DNA from: Belliella pelovolcani
GTDB taxonomy: Bacteria; Bacteroidota; Bacteroidia; Cytophagales; Cyclobacteriaceae
NCBI RefSeq assembly: GCF_900156785.1
Contig: NZ_FTOP01000014.1
Coordinates: 1 to 64,000, forward strand
DNA: 64,000 bases
Reading direction: 5' to 3'
Part shown: positions 18,500-27,242 of the stretch, piece by piece
Numbering within the stretch: the first letter of the stretch is position 1
How the letters are laid out: each line of letters opens with the position of its first letter
Made by a program: the position numbers and the translations under genes
The notes under the pieces: generated by a model
The model's input: only the letters and a program-made list of their open reading frames with translations
Told to the model about the DNA's origin: nothing
Database searches by the model: none

Positions 18500-19393
18500 T
18501 TACCTTACCCTTATGGTTGTGTCTTTCCCATCCAAACTATACTTCGGAGTTCCGCCTTTTTGAGTAGCCACAAATGCACCTAGCTTACAAGCGAAGTCTA
18601 AGATATCTTTTGGAGGCTTGCCGTCTAGGTACATCTTCACAAACCCACTCAGAAAAGCATCACCTGCACCTACGGTATCTCGCACTTGCACGCTGTAGCC
18701 TGGGTGTCGGGTGAATTTGCCATGCTGATAGAGCATGGCTCCTTTACTACCCAATGTGATACAGATTGCTTCAATAGGATACTCCTCCACCAAAAATTCA
18801 CAAAGCTGCCCAGCGATATCTCCTGTCTTTTTCAACTCAAAGAATGCTGCCAAAATTTCTAATTCATCCTCGTTGATCTTCAAAATATCTGTATATCCTA
18901 GCAAGCTATCAATCTTGTAGAAATCTACGTATGGCTCACGCATGTTGACATCGAATATTGTCAAGAGCGGTTGATGTACCAGGTGATAGAGTGTTTGCCA
19001 AGATTGCTCATTCCTCACGGCTAGACTTCCGAAAACCAAGGCATCCGCATTAGCAACCATTTCTTGATTTTCTGTGGTCAAACTGATAAAATCCCAAGCT
19101 GCTGGCTCAAGGATGTCATATTGGATATTTTCCTTATCAGCTTGATCAATGATGACTTTGCCAGTAGGCTGACTCTCATCCTCCTGAATAGAAGTAATTG
19201 ACAATCCATACCCTTTGACAAAGTCAAGGAGTTTTTGCCCATCCTCGTCTTTCCCCACACGGGAAATCATCGTCACATCCACTCCCAACTGTTGCAAATT
19301 GAGCGCTACATTCATCGGTGCACCACCAGCCACTGCGCCATCGGGAAATACATCCCAAAGCATTTCTCCAAAACAAATTACTTTTTTAGCCAT
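18500..19393 (-). CDS. PfkB-family carbohydrate kinase, probable fructokinase
   Basis: 297 residues with the PfkB N-terminal motif GGAPMNVALNLQQLG (about residues 23-37) and the C-terminal catalytic signature DTVGAGDAFLSGF. It starts ICFGEMLWDVFP, common in bacterial fructokinases. It overlaps the upstream sugar porter gene by 8 bases, in a cluster with a GH32 enzyme. Phosphorylation of fructose released by that enzyme and imported by the porter is the natural inference. Sugar specificity is not proven. Confidence 0.85.
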   Translation of the reverse strand: MAKKVICFGEMLWDVFPDGAVAGGAPMNVALNLQQLGVDVTMISRVGKDEDGQKLLDFVKGYGLSITSIQEDESQPTGKVIIDQADKENIQYDILEPAAWDFISLTTENQEMVANADALVFGSLAVRNEQSWQTLYHLVHQPLLTIFDVNMREPYVDFYKIDSLLGYTDILKINEDELEILAAFFELKKTGDIAGQLCEFLVEEYPIEAICITLGSKGAMLYQHGKFTRHPGYSVQVRDTVGAGDAFLSGFVKMYLDGKPPKDILDFACKLGAFVATQKGGTPKYSLDGKDTTIRVR

Positions 19394-20729
19394 GATCTTT
19401 CAATAAGTCTCTCTGAATCTCTTCCAATGATCTGCCCTTCGTCTCCGGCATTCTAAATATGACCCAGAGCAACTGGAACAGCATCATCAATGCAAAAAAA
19501 GCAAAAATATTTCCCGCTCCATACTGATTGGCAAATAATGGAAAAACATTGGCTATCACCGCCGCTAAGATCCAATGGGTAAATGACCCCAAGGACTGCC
19601 CGTAAGCTCGGAGTTCGTTAGGAAAGATCTCAGAGATAAACACCCATATCACTGAACCTTGACCTATGGCATGTGCAGCAATAAAAACAAATACAAAATA
19701 AGGCAACCAACTGCTATCTATCGCACCTCCAAAATAACTATAAGCCATCAACGAAAGTGAAATCAAATAACCTATAGAACCGATATACATCAACATCTTC
19801 CTTCCCAACTTATCGATCAAATACAATCCCATCATCGTCGCAAAAAGATTGATCGCACCGATTCCAATGGTAGAAATCAAGGCATCCTCTGTAGCAATCC
19901 CGGCAGATTCAAATATCCTTGGTGCAAAATAGATGATGGCATTTATCCCAGAGAGTTGGTTGAAAAAAGCCATCAAAACTGCCATCAGGCTGATTTTTCT
20001 AAACTTCGACCCAAAAAGCATTTTCAAACTTGCCTTTTCTCTGATCACCTTACTCTCTGCTATCGCCAAGGCGATGGCTTCATCTACTCCTTCTGGATCG
20101 GTCTTAGTCAAGATCACCCTAGCTCCCTCAAAATCCTTGTATTTGGCAATTAGCCACCTTGGACTTTTGGGTACCCTCACGATCAAAAGACAATAAATCA
20201 ATGCAGGCAAGGCCTCCACACCCAGCATCCACCTCCAAGCATTGACTAGATCAGCCGTTCCGATCAGGTAATTAGAAAAATAAGCCATTAAGATCCCAAA
20301 GACGATATTGAACTGGTAAAGTGCTACAAGCTGTCCCCTCCTTCCCGCAGGTGCAATCTCAGAAATGTAAAGTGGAGCCACTACTGAAGACGCTCCTACA
20401 CCTAACCCACCCAGAAATCTAAAAAACATAAAGCTATTAACCTCTGGCGCTAGTGCTGAACCCAAGGCTGAACCCAAATAAAGCAAACCAATCAGTAAGA
20501 GTGATTTTTTCCTTCCCAAGCGATCTGCTGGAATCCCACCAAATAATGCTCCTATCACTGTACCATAGAGTGCTATAGCTACTGCCAAACCATGTTTCAA
20601 GTCGGATAATTGCCATAGCGTCTGAATATCCCGCTCCGCTCCTGAGATCACTGCGGTATCAAAACCAAACAAAAACCCGCCAAGCGCTGCGGTAATAGAT
20701 AGAAAAAGCACGTAGTTTTTACTTTGCAT
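19386..20729 (-). CDS. Sugar porter family MFS transporter
   Basis: A 447-residue, twelve-helix major facilitator of the sugar porter family. The signatures are GFDTAVISGAE in TM1, the RxGRK-type loops (DRLGRKKS and DKLGRKM), ISEIAPAGRRGQ and the PETKGRS motif at the C terminus. It is probably a proton-linked hexose (fructose) or sucrose importer in the inner membrane, given a fructokinase-like kinase gene overlapping its end and a GH32 gene upstream. The 5' leader contains a repeat tract. Confidence 0.9.
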   Translation of the reverse strand: MQSKNYVLFLSITAALGGFLFGFDTAVISGAERDIQTLWQLSDLKHGLAVAIALYGTVIGALFGGIPADRLGRKKSLLLIGLLYLGSALGSALAPEVNSFMFFRFLGGLGVGASSVVAPLYISEIAPAGRRGQLVALYQFNIVFGILMAYFSNYLIGTADLVNAWRWMLGVEALPALIYCLLIVRVPKSPRWLIAKYKDFEGARVILTKTDPEGVDEAIALAIAESKVIREKASLKMLFGSKFRKISLMAVLMAFFNQLSGINAIIYFAPRIFESAGIATEDALISTIGIGAINLFATMMGLYLIDKLGRKMLMYIGSIGYLISLSLMAYSYFGGAIDSSWLPYFVFVFIAAHAIGQGSVIWVFISEIFPNELRAYGQSLGSFTHWILAAVIANVFPLFANQYGAGNIFAFFALMMLFQLLWVIFRMPETKGRSLEEIQRDLLKDHG

Positions 20730-20736
20730 ATTTTGG

Positions 20737-20856
20737 GGATTAGTTGATTTGGTTGATTGAGTTATTAGGTTATTAGGGATTGGGTTATTAGGGATTAGTT
20801 GATTGAGTTATTGGGTAATTAGGGATTGGTTGATTGAATTATTGGGTTATTGAGTG
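20737..20856. repeat. Degenerate GATTGAGTTATTGGGT direct repeats in the MFS leader
   Basis: The 120 bases ahead of the MFS start are built from repeated blocks: GGGATTAG/GGTTGATTGA, GTTATTGGGT and TTATTAGGGATT, recurring about every 15 to 55 bases. The tract is an imperfect tandem repeat and may vary in length between strains. It lies between GH32 and MFS in what would be the intercistronic RNA. Confidence 0.75.
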
Positions 20857-20903
20857 TTTTTATGTTGGATGTTTAAAATAGTAAGCATGTGTATTATTAA
20901 AAG

Positions 20904-22406
20904 TTAATTTCCCCATATGGATTTGAGGTGGTGAATTTTAACTTTTGAATCCATCCCCTTTAGGCTTAGCGCTGTATAAGCTGATTTTGGAAAGATCAGT
21001 TCTGTAATCACAGACTCACCATCATTGATGAAAATCTCAATGGAGGATCTGTCAAGAAAAACACGAATATCTTTCACATCAATACCAAAAAGCGGAATCC
21101 TATGTAAAGCAGGGAATTGATCTGAAAAATCAACTAACCCTGATTGACTCCTATTGAAGCTGATTTCATCTCCTAATTTTTTAATCAGAAGCTTATCCCC
21201 TTCATCATTGGAAAACACCATTTCGAAATCATCACCCAGAGAGGCTAATTCTAATTCTAATAGATCAGAATCTAGATTGATCGATTCTCCTGACACTACC
21301 ATAGACTTGTTCCTCAACTTCTTGAGCTCTGCTATAGGCTTTGAAGCAAGATTGAAGTCATTTCCTAATTTGATAAGTTCCAATGACCTTGGTAAGGTCA
21401 TCGCTGATCTCCATGTCTCCGTTGGGACTTCTTGCGCATAGAGCCAATTACTCATCCAGCCTATGAAAAGCCTTCTTCCATCTTCCTCAGGAATATCAGA
21501 CCAAGTCACACCAGCATAATTATCCGCACCATAATCAATCCATTTGATTGCTGTAGTTTCACTTTTGAATACTTCTCCATCAAAGTCCCCTACAAAATAT
21601 TGCGTAGCGGATCCTCCATTAGGCCCACCAGGATTGATGCTTACCAAAAGCACCCATTTTTCCTCTCCCTCTACAGTCTTCAATGGAAACAAGTCTGGGC
21701 ATTCCCACACGCCCCCGTAGGCTGCCCAAGTAGGGTTGAAGTCACTTTGATAAATCCAGTCTATCAAATTTGGAGAAGTATAAAAACTAATTTTGTCTTT
21801 CACAGCCAGAGACATGACCCACCTGCTACTCTCTTCATGCCACATCACCTTCGGATCTCTGAAGTCCATGATCTCAGGATTAGGCAAAACTGGATTAGCT
21901 TCGTATTTTTCCCAAGTGCGTCCCTTATCCAGACTGAATGCTATGCCCTGTGTTTGAAAGTCATTTTTACCAGCTTTTTCCCCCTCTGCGTCATGATAAG
22001 TAAAAATCGCCACCAAAGGAGGGTTATCCACCGTTCCTAGACCTGAGGAGTTTTGGTGATCAACTACAGCAGAGCCCGAAAAAATGGTACCATGCTCATC
22101 TGGAAAAAGCGCTATGGGAAAATGCTCCCATGAAACCAAATCCTCCGAAATCGCATGCCCCCAATGCATCGGACCCCAAGTATTGCCATCAGGATGATAC
22201 TGATAGAAAAGGTGATACTCTCCATCATGATACACCATCCCATTTGGATCATTCATCCAGTTGCTTGGTGGGGTAAAATGAAATTGAGGTCTATGTTTTT
22301 CATTAAATTGCTCTTCAACTTCAGAAAGGTTATCAACCTGTGGTTGGCAAGCGATCGAGGCTAGTATAGCAAAAGTAATTGCTAAGGCATTTCTCAAATT
22401 CTTCAT
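20904..22406 (-). CDS. Glycoside hydrolase family 32 lipoprotein (levanase/invertase type)
   Basis: 500 residues with a signal peptide and lipobox ending SIAC (Cys20), so it is probably anchored in the envelope. The GH32 catalytic triad is present: the nucleophile in NWMNDPNG (Asp53), the transition-state Asp in DFRDPKV (about residue 180) and the acid/base Glu in WECPDLF (about 235). A C-terminal beta-sandwich follows. It hydrolyses beta-fructosides (sucrose, inulin or levan); which one is not readable. With the porter and kinase it forms a three-gene uptake path. No SusC/SusD pair is adjacent. Confidence 0.92.
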   Translation of the reverse strand: MKNLRNALAITFAILASIACQPQVDNLSEVEEQFNEKHRPQFHFTPPSNWMNDPNGMVYHDGEYHLFYQYHPDGNTWGPMHWGHAISEDLVSWEHFPIALFPDEHGTIFSGSAVVDHQNSSGLGTVDNPPLVAIFTYHDAEGEKAGKNDFQTQGIAFSLDKGRTWEKYEANPVLPNPEIMDFRDPKVMWHEESSRWVMSLAVKDKISFYTSPNLIDWIYQSDFNPTWAAYGGVWECPDLFPLKTVEGEEKWVLLVSINPGGPNGGSATQYFVGDFDGEVFKSETTAIKWIDYGADNYAGVTWSDIPEEDGRRLFIGWMSNWLYAQEVPTETWRSAMTLPRSLELIKLGNDFNLASKPIAELKKLRNKSMVVSGESINLDSDLLELELASLGDDFEMVFSNDEGDKLLIKKLGDEISFNRSQSGLVDFSDQFPALHRIPLFGIDVKDIRVFLDRSSIEIFINDGESVITELIFPKSAYTALSLKGMDSKVKIHHLKSIWGN

Positions 22407-22546
22407 TCACGATGTTTATTTAGCACATTATATTACAACAAAAAACCTGCTATCACAAAAAATTCACTCCTTTACAAAATTGCCTGCATTAGCGGTGCTC
22501 AAAAATGCTTACTTTCGAGTGAGAAATTACCTTTAAAACCAACTCT

Positions 22547-23653
22547 ATGACTTACCTCCAGCAGATCACCTCTCCCACACTTCTAATAGATGAAAAAATC
22601 TGTAGGGATAATATAGCAAGAATGGCAACTAAGGCCAAGAACAATAGCATGAAGCTAGTCCCTCACTTCAAAACTGGACAATCCAAAGCTATCGGCAAAT
22701 GGGCCAAAGACTATAACGTACCAGAAATCACTGTATCTTCTATCAAGATGGCTGAGTACTTCTGTGGAGATGGCTGGGAGACCATTCACATCGCTTTTCC
22801 ATTCAACCCACTTGAAATCAAAAAGCTCAATGAGCTCAGTCAAAATCAAAAGATCTCTGTTCAACTGGTAAATAGTGAAGTAGCTAAAATGTTGGCTAAT
22901 CAGCTACGCAGTCCAGTGGGCTTCTTTATAGAAATCGATGCTGGTTACGGCCGTACAGGTGTCGCTGTCAGTGATTTTGGGAAAATTGAAGAAATCCTCC
23001 GAATCAGTCAGACATCAGATTATTTGCAATTTAGAGGTTTTTATATTCATGCTGGTCATAGCTATTACGCCAAAGATGTAGCTGCCATTCACGAGCAAAA
23101 TATAGCTGCACTCAACATGCTCAAAAACAAATACCGCACTGAATTCCCTGACTTGGTCACCCGCACAGGGGATACACCGACTTGCTCCATGATGGATGAT
23201 TTTGGGGGAATAGATGAAATGGGGCCAGGCAACTTTGTGTTCTATGACCTCACGCAAGCAGGTATAGGCAGTTGTACCAAGGCAGATATCGCCGTGGCAC
23301 TCGCAGTGCCTGTGGTCGATATCAATCCCGAGAAAAAAACCATTTTGATACACGGTGGTGGCGTGCATTTGGCTAAGGATGTATTGTTTGAGCCGAATGG
23401 AGAGAAGAATTTTGGTGAAGTGGTGTTTTTAAGCGATGAAGGCTGGGAAATTCCTAAATCAAGATCATTTGTCAAAAGCATCTCCCAAGAACACGGCATC
23501 ATCCAAGCCTCTGAAGAACTCCTACAAAAAGCACAGGTAGGAGGCCTACTAGGTATCCTACCTGTGCATAGCTGCATGACAGCTGACTGTATGAAAGCTT
23601 ACCTCAGCTTGGATGGTCAATGGATTGATCATACTGAGGGATTTAGCTTTTAA
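22547..23653 (+). CDS. D-threonine aldolase / D-serine dehydratase-like PLP enzyme
   Basis: A 368-residue fold-III (alanine racemase-like) PLP enzyme of the D-TA family. The N-terminal barrel starts SPTLLIDEKICRDNI, with the PLP lysine in PHFKTGQS (Lys42). IEIDAGYGRTGV and a late PVHSCMTAD motif, with His and Cys that bind a metal in relatives, are both present. It could cleave D-beta-hydroxy-amino acids to glycine plus aldehyde or dehydrate D-serine. It is divergent from GH32 and its stop overlaps by 4 bases the convergent barrel gene. Confidence 0.85.
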   Translation: MTYLQQITSPTLLIDEKICRDNIARMATKAKNNSMKLVPHFKTGQSKAIGKWAKDYNVPEITVSSIKMAEYFCGDGWETIHIAFPFNPLEIKKLNELSQNQKISVQLVNSEVAKMLANQLRSPVGFFIEIDAGYGRTGVAVSDFGKIEEILRISQTSDYLQFRGFYIHAGHSYYAKDVAAIHEQNIAALNMLKNKYRTEFPDLVTRTGDTPTCSMMDDFGGIDEMGPGNFVFYDLTQAGIGSCTKADIAVALAVPVVDINPEKKTILIHGGGVHLAKDVLFEPNGEKNFGEVVFLSDEGWEIPKSRSFVKSISQEHGIIQASEELLQKAQVGGLLGILPVHSCMTADCMKAYLSLDGQWIDHTEGFSF

Positions 23654-24117
23654 TTGATAAAATAGACAATCCCAAGCTTAAACATCATGCTATTTCGACC
23701 AAATGCTTGAAACCTCACTTCTGGATTGAACCCAAGTTCGTCTGTGATTTTGAGCATTCCGCCAGCACCTAGATTGAGTGAGTTATGATCAAATCTCCCT
23801 ATTTCATTGAATTCGAATACTCTTCTATAAAAACCATAACCAGCAGTAACATACCACTGCTTTTCTTTTTCGGTCAAATAGTACCGAGCATTGATATCAA
23901 ATCCACGTGCATTTCCTGTAGCTGGTGTGAAGAAAGTAAAAGAAGGAACTACTGAGAAATAATTAAATGGAAAATACTCACCTGTAAAATTCAATCCGAA
24001 GAAAGGTTTATCATAAGCCATTTCATAAGCATGAATCCCCCTGTATTGTCCTTGATACTGAGCATTTGCAAAATATGAGACAAAAGTCAAACAGATGATT
24101 AAAAGATACTTTTTCAT
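23650..24117 (-). CDS. Small outer membrane beta-barrel-like protein, unknown function
   Basis: 155 residues from MKKYLLII (start at 24117; an ATG 12 bases upstream is also in frame). A clear signal peptide ends ANAQ. The rest is alternating aromatic/glycine beta strands (GLNFTGEYFPF, ARGFDINARYYLT, WYVTAGYGFYRRVF), ending in a hydrophobic strand with a final aromatic pattern (LGIVYFIN), as in eight-stranded barrels. It is the last gene of a three-gene minus-strand cluster. Confidence 0.65.
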   Translation of the reverse strand: MKKYLLIICLTFVSYFANAQYQGQYRGIHAYEMAYDKPFFGLNFTGEYFPFNYFSVVPSFTFFTPATGNARGFDINARYYLTEKEKQWYVTAGYGFYRRVFEFNEIGRFDHNSLNLGAGGMLKITDELGFNPEVRFQAFGRNSMMFKLGIVYFIN

Positions 24118-24132
24118 GATTTTTGTCAAATT

Positions 24133-24951
24133 TTAAAATGCAAAATCTCTGGTCAATGGCTTTCTGCTACCTCTGAAATCAATAGTGTACATCACATTCA
24201 ACCTTATGATATGTCTGTTTCTATATGTTCCTGGTGTGTTGGTTGGTCCATAAGTCCACATATGACCACCAAAGAACATGTAATTATTGTAGGTATACCC
24301 TATAGCTGTATAGACCCTGTTTTCTTCAAAAATATTCCAGACTTGCTTGCCTGTTTCGAAGAAAAACTCATTTGATGGAGCGATGAAAAAAGTCTTATTT
24401 TCCATTTTAGACTTATTCAAAGGAATATAAGCCGTAATCTTATACCTCCATCTATCGGTGTAATTGAATTCAGCTCCTAAATCATTGTTCCTTTTGAATC
24501 TATGTTCAAATCTAAATTGATGCAAAATTTTCACTGAACCAACTCCTTGTGTAAATAACCATTGATGCCAAAAACGAGGCTCTAATACCGAATCAACATA
24601 CTCAGGATTGCCTCTCTCAGGAGCAAAATTCCATACAAGCGTTGGGCCGAATGTTACTTCAAAATTATCAGTAAACATATACGTCATCCCAAATCGATTG
24701 TATATCTGACTCATTCGGCCTACAAAATCAAACCTATTATCAGCACTAGACCTTCTTCTGTAATGGTTTTCTTGATACCACCACCATTTATCATTGAATC
24801 GCAATTTCAGATACAAACCATTCCAGTTTTCAGTCGTCGCTGGAAGACCAATTTTCTCTTGAGGAACAGTGATATTTTGAGCCTGAGCAAAAGAAAATAC
24901 GAAAATTAATACAGGAATTATAAGCAGAGACTTTAATAATTTAACCGACAT
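24133..24951 (-). CDS. DUF2490 outer membrane protein
   Basis: 272 residues with a signal peptide ending AQAQ and the DUF2490 pattern: W-rich KLRFNDKWWWYQENHYRRR, RMSQIYNRFGMTYMF, then LEPRFWHQWLF, RFEHRFKR and a terminal aromatic beta strand. DUF2490 proteins are predicted barrels of Bacteroidota with unknown function. It is 15 bases upstream of the small barrel gene and 17 bases after the MORN-like gene, so the three are probably co-transcribed. Confidence 0.85.
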   Translation of the reverse strand: MSVKLLKSLLIIPVLIFVFSFAQAQNITVPQEKIGLPATTENWNGLYLKLRFNDKWWWYQENHYRRRSSADNRFDFVGRMSQIYNRFGMTYMFTDNFEVTFGPTLVWNFAPERGNPEYVDSVLEPRFWHQWLFTQGVGSVKILHQFRFEHRFKRNNDLGAEFNYTDRWRYKITAYIPLNKSKMENKTFFIAPSNEFFFETGKQVWNIFEENRVYTAIGYTYNNYMFFGGHMWTYGPTNTPGTYRNRHIIRLNVMYTIDFRGSRKPLTRDFAF

Positions 24952-24968
24952 ATTTATTATTCTAATTA

Positions 24969-26936
24969 TTAAAGTTCTAAATCTGATTCAATTTTACTGA
25001 TAGAAGACCTCCTGTTGAGTCTTCTTTCTAAACTTCTTGTGTCTGCATTTCGCAGATCAGTCATTCTCATAATCAAGGATTCAATCTTTTTGGTCCAAAC
25101 TTTTACTTGCGTGTAATCCTCTTCTACCTCAATGCTTTCAACATAATGCTCAAACAACCTTTCAGCTGCCTCAAATAATCTGGGTTTAGCCCTTTGATCA
25201 TATCTTGTGTAAGTAAATGGATTAAATACTTCCTCTTGATAAAACTCGTCTAGAATTTCCCAATTCCTAGATACATTAGAAAGTACTTCATGTTGTCCCT
25301 CCATTTCACTCAGAAGATCCAATAACACATTAGCTTCTTCTTTTTTCTCAGAAAAACGATTCGCCTTAGCATATCTTTCATTGATCTTTTCAAAACCTGA
25401 ACCAAGTACATTAGTTTTTATTGCTCTAATTAAGCCTCGTGTCAATCCATCTAAATCTTCTTGATCAGCATATAACTCCTCTATTGTAGACTTTTTATCT
25501 TGTATTCTTTCTTCTAAGGTTTTGAGATCAGCATCTTCCTCAATCCTACTCAACTGACTATCTACATAAGTTTTGAAATTCCTTGTAGTAGCTGCCATTT
25601 GACTAATATAATTATCTAAAGAACCATAAAAATCAGCTATAAAATCACCAGTATTATAATCGATTTCCAGTACCTTTTCTTCCTCTTCAAATGAATAATC
25701 AACCTCGTCTCTTTCAGTTATAAAGCTCAATCCTCCTTCTACCATGTACTTCACATCATAGAACTGAATATCTTTAGTTCTGAATTTCCCTATTACTTCA
25801 TTGAACTTCATCAACTTATCATGCTGAAATTCAAAAAATGAATACGCAGAAGATAATGAATCAGATCGTTGTCTATTCAAGCTCAACGCGTTTCTATCTT
25901 TATAAGTCTCCACCACTTTTACCAACTCATCATATTTAGCAGGTAGATCTTCAATGATTTTTTGTTGTGACCTACTCAATTCAAATACAAATTTTCTAGT
26001 ATGTAATGGGTAGTCAATCAATTCCAAATTACTATTTACAAAAGCTGGATCATATCGAAGTATTTTTACCAAAAAATCTGAAATAAAGGAATTTCCAGCC
26101 AATTGCGCTTTGTACTCTACTGTGTTGGAAAGAAAGCCATCATTAAATAAAATACCAAAAGTCTGATCTGCAATTCTGAACCCTTGATTTTCCCCTGCAT
26201 TGACTTTATTTAACTTGGCAATCGTCTCAAAAAACACCACTTCTTCCAATACCTCATCCGAGTTGAGGTCTCTTTTGACGAGACCTAGCAAAAATCCATT
26301 TTCATAATTCCTAACTTCACTGATCAATTTGCCATCCTCTTCATAGACAAAGGTCCATTCGCCTGTCATGATTCCATCATCTTTCAACTCACCTCTGATA
26401 AAATGGGTATATCTTCCTACAAAAGATTTGAAATTAAATTTGCCTCTGATATTTCCTTCTCTAAACTGGAATTCATCCGCTTGGGCTTTCTTTTTTAAAG
26501 AGCCTTCAGAAAACTCATTCTCTTCAAAAACCCATCTTCCATTTGGCACACCTCCCATGTAATTTGCTCTCAATTTGATTTGAGAACTTTTTAAATCTGA
26601 AATAAGCTCAAAGTCGACTACATCCTTCAACTCAGCTCGATGATCTTCGTCTAAATATTCCCAAGTTCCTGTTTTTTTTCCTTGTTCGTAAGCACCTGAA
26701 ATAACCGTCCTCAAAAATCTTGTTTTATTCTCTGGATCTCTCTCTTTTCTAAGAAATGAAAAATCACCCTGCCTAATGACTGAATTTTCTGGCCCTTCTA
26801 TAAACTGAAAAGTTGCCTCGCCATTGATATTATTAAACTTGTATTCTCCTTTATACTCTTTTTGCGCTAAAGTAGCATCCGGAAAAATTACACAAAAGAT
26901 TATTACAAAAGCTAGAAATATTTGATTTTTTCGCAT
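24969..26936 (-). CDS. Secreted protein with MORN-like repeats and long coiled coil
   Basis: 655 residues with a signal peptide (to about LAQ at residue 25). Residues 26-230 carry repeated GxxxGxW units such as YEQGKKTGTWEYLDED, MGGVPNGRWVFEEN and DGIMTGEWTFVYEEDGKL, as in MORN/toxin-antitoxin-type repeats. The C-terminal 400 residues are highly charged and helical (coiled-coil stretches with many Glu, Lys, Leu). No family could be named for the second half. First gene of a cluster with DUF2490 and a small barrel; a periplasmic or surface scaffold is a guess. Confidence 0.7.
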   Translation of the reverse strand: MRKNQIFLAFVIIFCVIFPDATLAQKEYKGEYKFNNINGEATFQFIEGPENSVIRQGDFSFLRKERDPENKTRFLRTVISGAYEQGKKTGTWEYLDEDHRAELKDVVDFELISDLKSSQIKLRANYMGGVPNGRWVFEENEFSEGSLKKKAQADEFQFREGNIRGKFNFKSFVGRYTHFIRGELKDDGIMTGEWTFVYEEDGKLISEVRNYENGFLLGLVKRDLNSDEVLEEVVFFETIAKLNKVNAGENQGFRIADQTFGILFNDGFLSNTVEYKAQLAGNSFISDFLVKILRYDPAFVNSNLELIDYPLHTRKFVFELSRSQQKIIEDLPAKYDELVKVVETYKDRNALSLNRQRSDSLSSAYSFFEFQHDKLMKFNEVIGKFRTKDIQFYDVKYMVEGGLSFITERDEVDYSFEEEEKVLEIDYNTGDFIADFYGSLDNYISQMAATTRNFKTYVDSQLSRIEEDADLKTLEERIQDKKSTIEELYADQEDLDGLTRGLIRAIKTNVLGSGFEKINERYAKANRFSEKKEEANVLLDLLSEMEGQHEVLSNVSRNWEILDEFYQEEVFNPFTYTRYDQRAKPRLFEAAERLFEHYVESIEVEEDYTQVKVWTKKIESLIMRMTDLRNADTRSLERRLNRRSSISKIESDLEL

Positions 26937-27213
26937 ACTCTTAATTTGATGTTGGGTGAATTACAGTTGGCGCTGAATTACTTAGCAAGACACAAAATTT
27001 CAAAAATCACACCAAAAGTCCAAAATTTTAGTGTTTATTTTAAATTTTACACCAACAACTGGTAATTAAAGCTGATCATCTGGCAAAATTAAATTCCTCA
27101 CTCTTTATAAATTTTCACAATAGGTTCTGGAACAGCTCACATCAGTAATTAATAATTCTGTTTTTATAAAGTAATAAAACTTCTTTAATGTAACCATCCT
27201 ATATGAAAATAAG
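26937..27213. other. Spacer between the arginine decarboxylase terminator and the MORN-like gene
   Basis: About 280 AT-rich bases with no credible ORF, presumably containing the promoter of the three-gene envelope cluster on the minus strand. No clear promoter box was identified. Confidence 0.4.
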
Positions 27214-27237
27214 AAAAGCCTGAAATTTCAGGCTTTT
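27214..27237 (-). terminator. Intrinsic terminator of the arginine decarboxylase gene
   Basis: AAAAGCCTGAAATTTCAGGCTTTT is a perfect palindrome placed six bases after the stop codon, followed on the minus strand by a T-rich stretch. Confidence 0.85.
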
Positions 27238-27242
27238 ACTTT

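Noticed and set aside
20737-20856. The repeat tract before the MFS gene as a CRISPR array
   Set aside because: Units are irregular and touch each other, with no unique spacers of constant length and no cas genes nearby.
21432-22040. A 202-codon plus-strand open frame inside the GH32 gene
   Set aside because: It is antisense to a well-supported GH32 coding region with all catalytic motifs; no homology pattern was visible.
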